NCBI RefSeq assembly: GCF_027409185.1
Contig: NC_084474.1
Coordinates: 12,641,382 to 12,705,381, forward strand
Source of the DNA: Cynocephalus volans
Lineage: Eukaryota; Chordata; Mammalia; Dermoptera; Cynocephalidae
Length of the DNA: 64,000 bases
Direction of reading: 5' to 3'
Both the position numbers and the translations under genes were made by a program. Of the stretch, positions 62,236-64,000 are shown in pieces (the stretch's first letter is position 1; each line of letters starts with the position of its first letter). Below the pieces are notes generated by a model. That model was not told where the DNA came from and ran no database searches. It saw only the letters and a list, made by a program, of their open reading frames with translations.

Positions 62236-62837
62236 GAAATTAGTAGCTCAGTGATTCACTCAAAACAATATAGATGCACACAGATGAGAATTCATAGTTT
62301 GAATCTAATTCAAAGGTTGGTATTAGTCAGGCATTGTAATAGCTGCATTCTGGGTATTATTTTCGTATCTCATGGTGTATAATTAGCCAGGTTGAAAAGC
62401 TAATAATTTACCGCTCACGTTACTTTATTCTGGGCTCCACATAGAGCGCAGAGAAGACATTGCCTCAGAAGACACCACCTATAAGACAAAATATGCAACG
62501 CCAAACAGTAGATCCTCTACTTAAAGCACAGCGTTTTCAATGCATGCTCTTGTTTGGCGGATAAAAACGTTTTACGTTCAGAATGTTGAACAGGAGCCCG
62601 AGAACAAAGCACAACTTAGCAAAATACAATCACATCAGCAAAGAACTAAAGAAAAACTTGTCTCCCAAGCTTCGGACACAACCTTGAAATCTCGGAAACC
62701 ACTGCCAAAGTCCGAGGTTTCCGGCGCGCGCGGCTGCAGCACGACAGGGGTGGGGCTGCGGCCGTAAAGCAGAGTCCCGAGACACGTGGCCTCCTAAGCG
62801 GCTCTGGGCGTCCTTGGAAGTTCCTGGCCTGCAGGTC

Positions 62838-63984
<1,147 letters not shown>

Positions 63985-64000
63985 TAAGGTTGCTTTGCTT

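Overview
This is a 64-kb piece of a placental mammal nuclear genome: AT-rich, intron-rich, CpG-depleted outside two islands, and dominated by L1, MIR, L2, MaLR and ERV remnants. The best lineage clue is two tRNA-derived SINE types. About eighteen copies or remnants have a tRNA-Ile-like body that runs directly into an A-rich tail, the layout of dermopteran (colugo) CYN/t-SINEs. Two copies belong to a second tRNA-like type with its own 3' domain. From this I infer a colugo (Galeopterus or Cynocephalus); this is not proven by the sequence alone.

Two host genes are present, arranged head to head as in human 8q11.23. LYPLA1 (acyl-protein thioesterase 1) lies on the minus strand. All nine coding exons were located at splice-site resolution (44019 down to 18691). 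They join in phase to a 230-residue protein with the Ser119/Asp174/His208 triad and Cys2 intact. Its CpG-island promoter covers about 43.69-44.45 kb and its 3' UTR lies below 18.69 kb. MRPL15 (mitochondrial ribosomal protein uL15m) begins on the plus strand at 62838. Its first two coding exons are in the window and the rest lies beyond the right edge.

Layout: 0-17 kb is the region 3' of LYPLA1, made mostly of minus-strand L1 pieces with SINE and LTR insertions, including an L1 5' end with a roughly 105-bp tandem repeat at about 9.0-9.6 kb. 17-44 kb is LYPLA1; intron 2 (12.3 kb) holds plus-strand L1s, a DNA transposon, an MLT1-like LTR and MER5. 44-62.7 kb is the space between the two promoters. 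It contains a nested stack: an old minus-strand L1 broken by a younger minus-strand L1 (49.37-50.67 kb, with target-site duplication) and by a plus-strand ERV-L/HERV-S-like provirus (50992-56614, both LTRs present). Several solo LTRs follow. 62.7-64 kb is the MRPL15 promoter and 5' end.

The provirus is inactive (stops and frameshifts throughout gag, pro, pol and the env-like region). I found no new enzymatic or defence system. The more unusual points are the short env-like segment in a class III-like ERV, its tRNA-Ser-like primer site, a two-copy MITE, the second SINE type, and the weak Kozak context of the first LYPLA1 AUG with a better-placed AUG at codon 6.
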